From CAKZYD01 sp039814715 (lineage in GTDB: Bacteria > Pseudomonadota > Alphaproteobacteria > Sphingomonadales > CAKZYD01): a stretch of DNA of 13,218 bases. The number at the start of each line of letters is the position of its first letter. The first letter of the stretch is position 1. Of the stretch, positions 13,144 to 13,218 are shown piece by piece. Under the pieces are notes generated by a model. That model was given only the letters and a program-made list of their open reading frames with translations. It was not told where the DNA came from and made no database searches. The translations under genes and the position numbers were made by a program. The stretch covers positions 1-13,218 of the forward strand of contig JBCCAR010000050.1 in NCBI GenBank assembly GCA_039814715.1, read 5' to 3'.

Positions 13144-13218
13144 TCATGGGGCTGCAATCTGTGGGTATAAATCCTGCCAGTGGGGGTTACGCGCTTCGAT
13201 CAGACTGACTTTCCAATC
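13144..13218 (-). CDS. C-terminal end of a GIY-YIG family nuclease (partial, runs off the right edge)
   Basis: Reading the minus strand from the window edge gives an uninterrupted 24-residue tail ending in TGA (13144-13146). It includes WKVSLIEARNPHWQDLY, which matches the conserved end of small stand-alone GIY-YIG proteins (W-K-x-x-L-I-E-x-x-N-P-x-W-x-D-L pattern). The catalytic GIY...YIG motif, Arg and Glu would lie outside the window, so activity cannot be judged. Members are about 90-110 residues, DNA-nuclease-fold proteins often present in several copies. The hairpin repeat sits directly downstream. The assignment rests on the tail motif alone, but that motif is distinctive. Confidence 0.75.
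   Translation of the reverse strand, partial: DWKVSLIEARNPHWQDLYPQIAAP

Noticed and set aside
12963..13157. 64-codon minus-strand open frame at the right edge
   Set aside because: Part of it is the hairpin repeat, it overlaps the GIY-YIG tail in another frame, it has no family resemblance, and it ends inside the DUF2336 stop region.
1..13218. CRISPR array, tRNA or rRNA genes, insertion sequence or prophage
   Set aside because: No spaced direct repeats, no cloverleaf-like or rRNA-like stretches, and no transposase, integrase or phage gene were seen on either strand.

Overview
The window looks like chromosomal DNA of an alphaproteobacterium. It is moderately GC-rich (by eye), carries a membrane-anchored CycM-type cytochrome c, a stand-alone prephenate dehydratase of the alphaproteobacterial type, a DUF2336 protein (a family concentrated in this class), and a HAD phosphatase/dapD/dapE cluster in an order I associate with alphaproteobacteria. 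I cannot name a genus. I see no rRNA, tRNA, CRISPR array, insertion sequence or phage gene. Coding density is high and no gene-free stretch exceeds 300 bases.

Layout, left to right. (1) 1-163: edge region with a hairpin repeat at 59-89. (2) pheA (minus) is divergent from a cytochrome c gene (plus), which ends at a clear intrinsic terminator (1790-1817). (3) Three minus-strand genes follow: a small protein of unknown function, a MarR-type regulator and an SH3-NlpC/P60 peptidase. The last two are 15 bases apart. (4) A SnoaL/NTF2-like gene on the plus strand diverges from them. It has two competing starts, one of which would add a Tat-lipoprotein-like leader. (5) A plus-strand pair encodes a polysaccharide-deacetylase-like protein and a 583-residue fusion of an ATP-grasp ligase with a low-molecular-weight protein tyrosine phosphatase. 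(6) A tightly overlapped minus-strand operon reads HAD nucleotidase, dapD, dapE, five-helix membrane protein. (7) A plus-strand pair encodes a PAS-GGDEF diguanylate cyclase with an intact product-inhibition site and a DUF2336 protein. (8) The right edge holds an exact inverted copy of the left hairpin repeat, placed just downstream of the last 24 codons of a minus-strand GIY-YIG nuclease gene that runs off the window.

How the genes relate. Most are housekeeping: phenylalanine synthesis (pheA), the succinylase branch of diaminopimelate/lysine synthesis (dapD, dapE), and respiratory electron transfer (cytochrome c). The accessory interest lies in three places. First, the deacetylase plus ATP-grasp/phosphatase pair stands alone, without glycosyltransferases, and looks like a small modification cassette of unknown substrate. 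Second, a c-di-GMP synthase is coupled to a DUF2336 protein. Third, the two edges carry the same 31-base hairpin repeat in opposite orientation, and the right copy sits against a GIY-YIG gene. This suggests a dispersed repeat family with an associated nuclease; that link is inference from one clear instance here.
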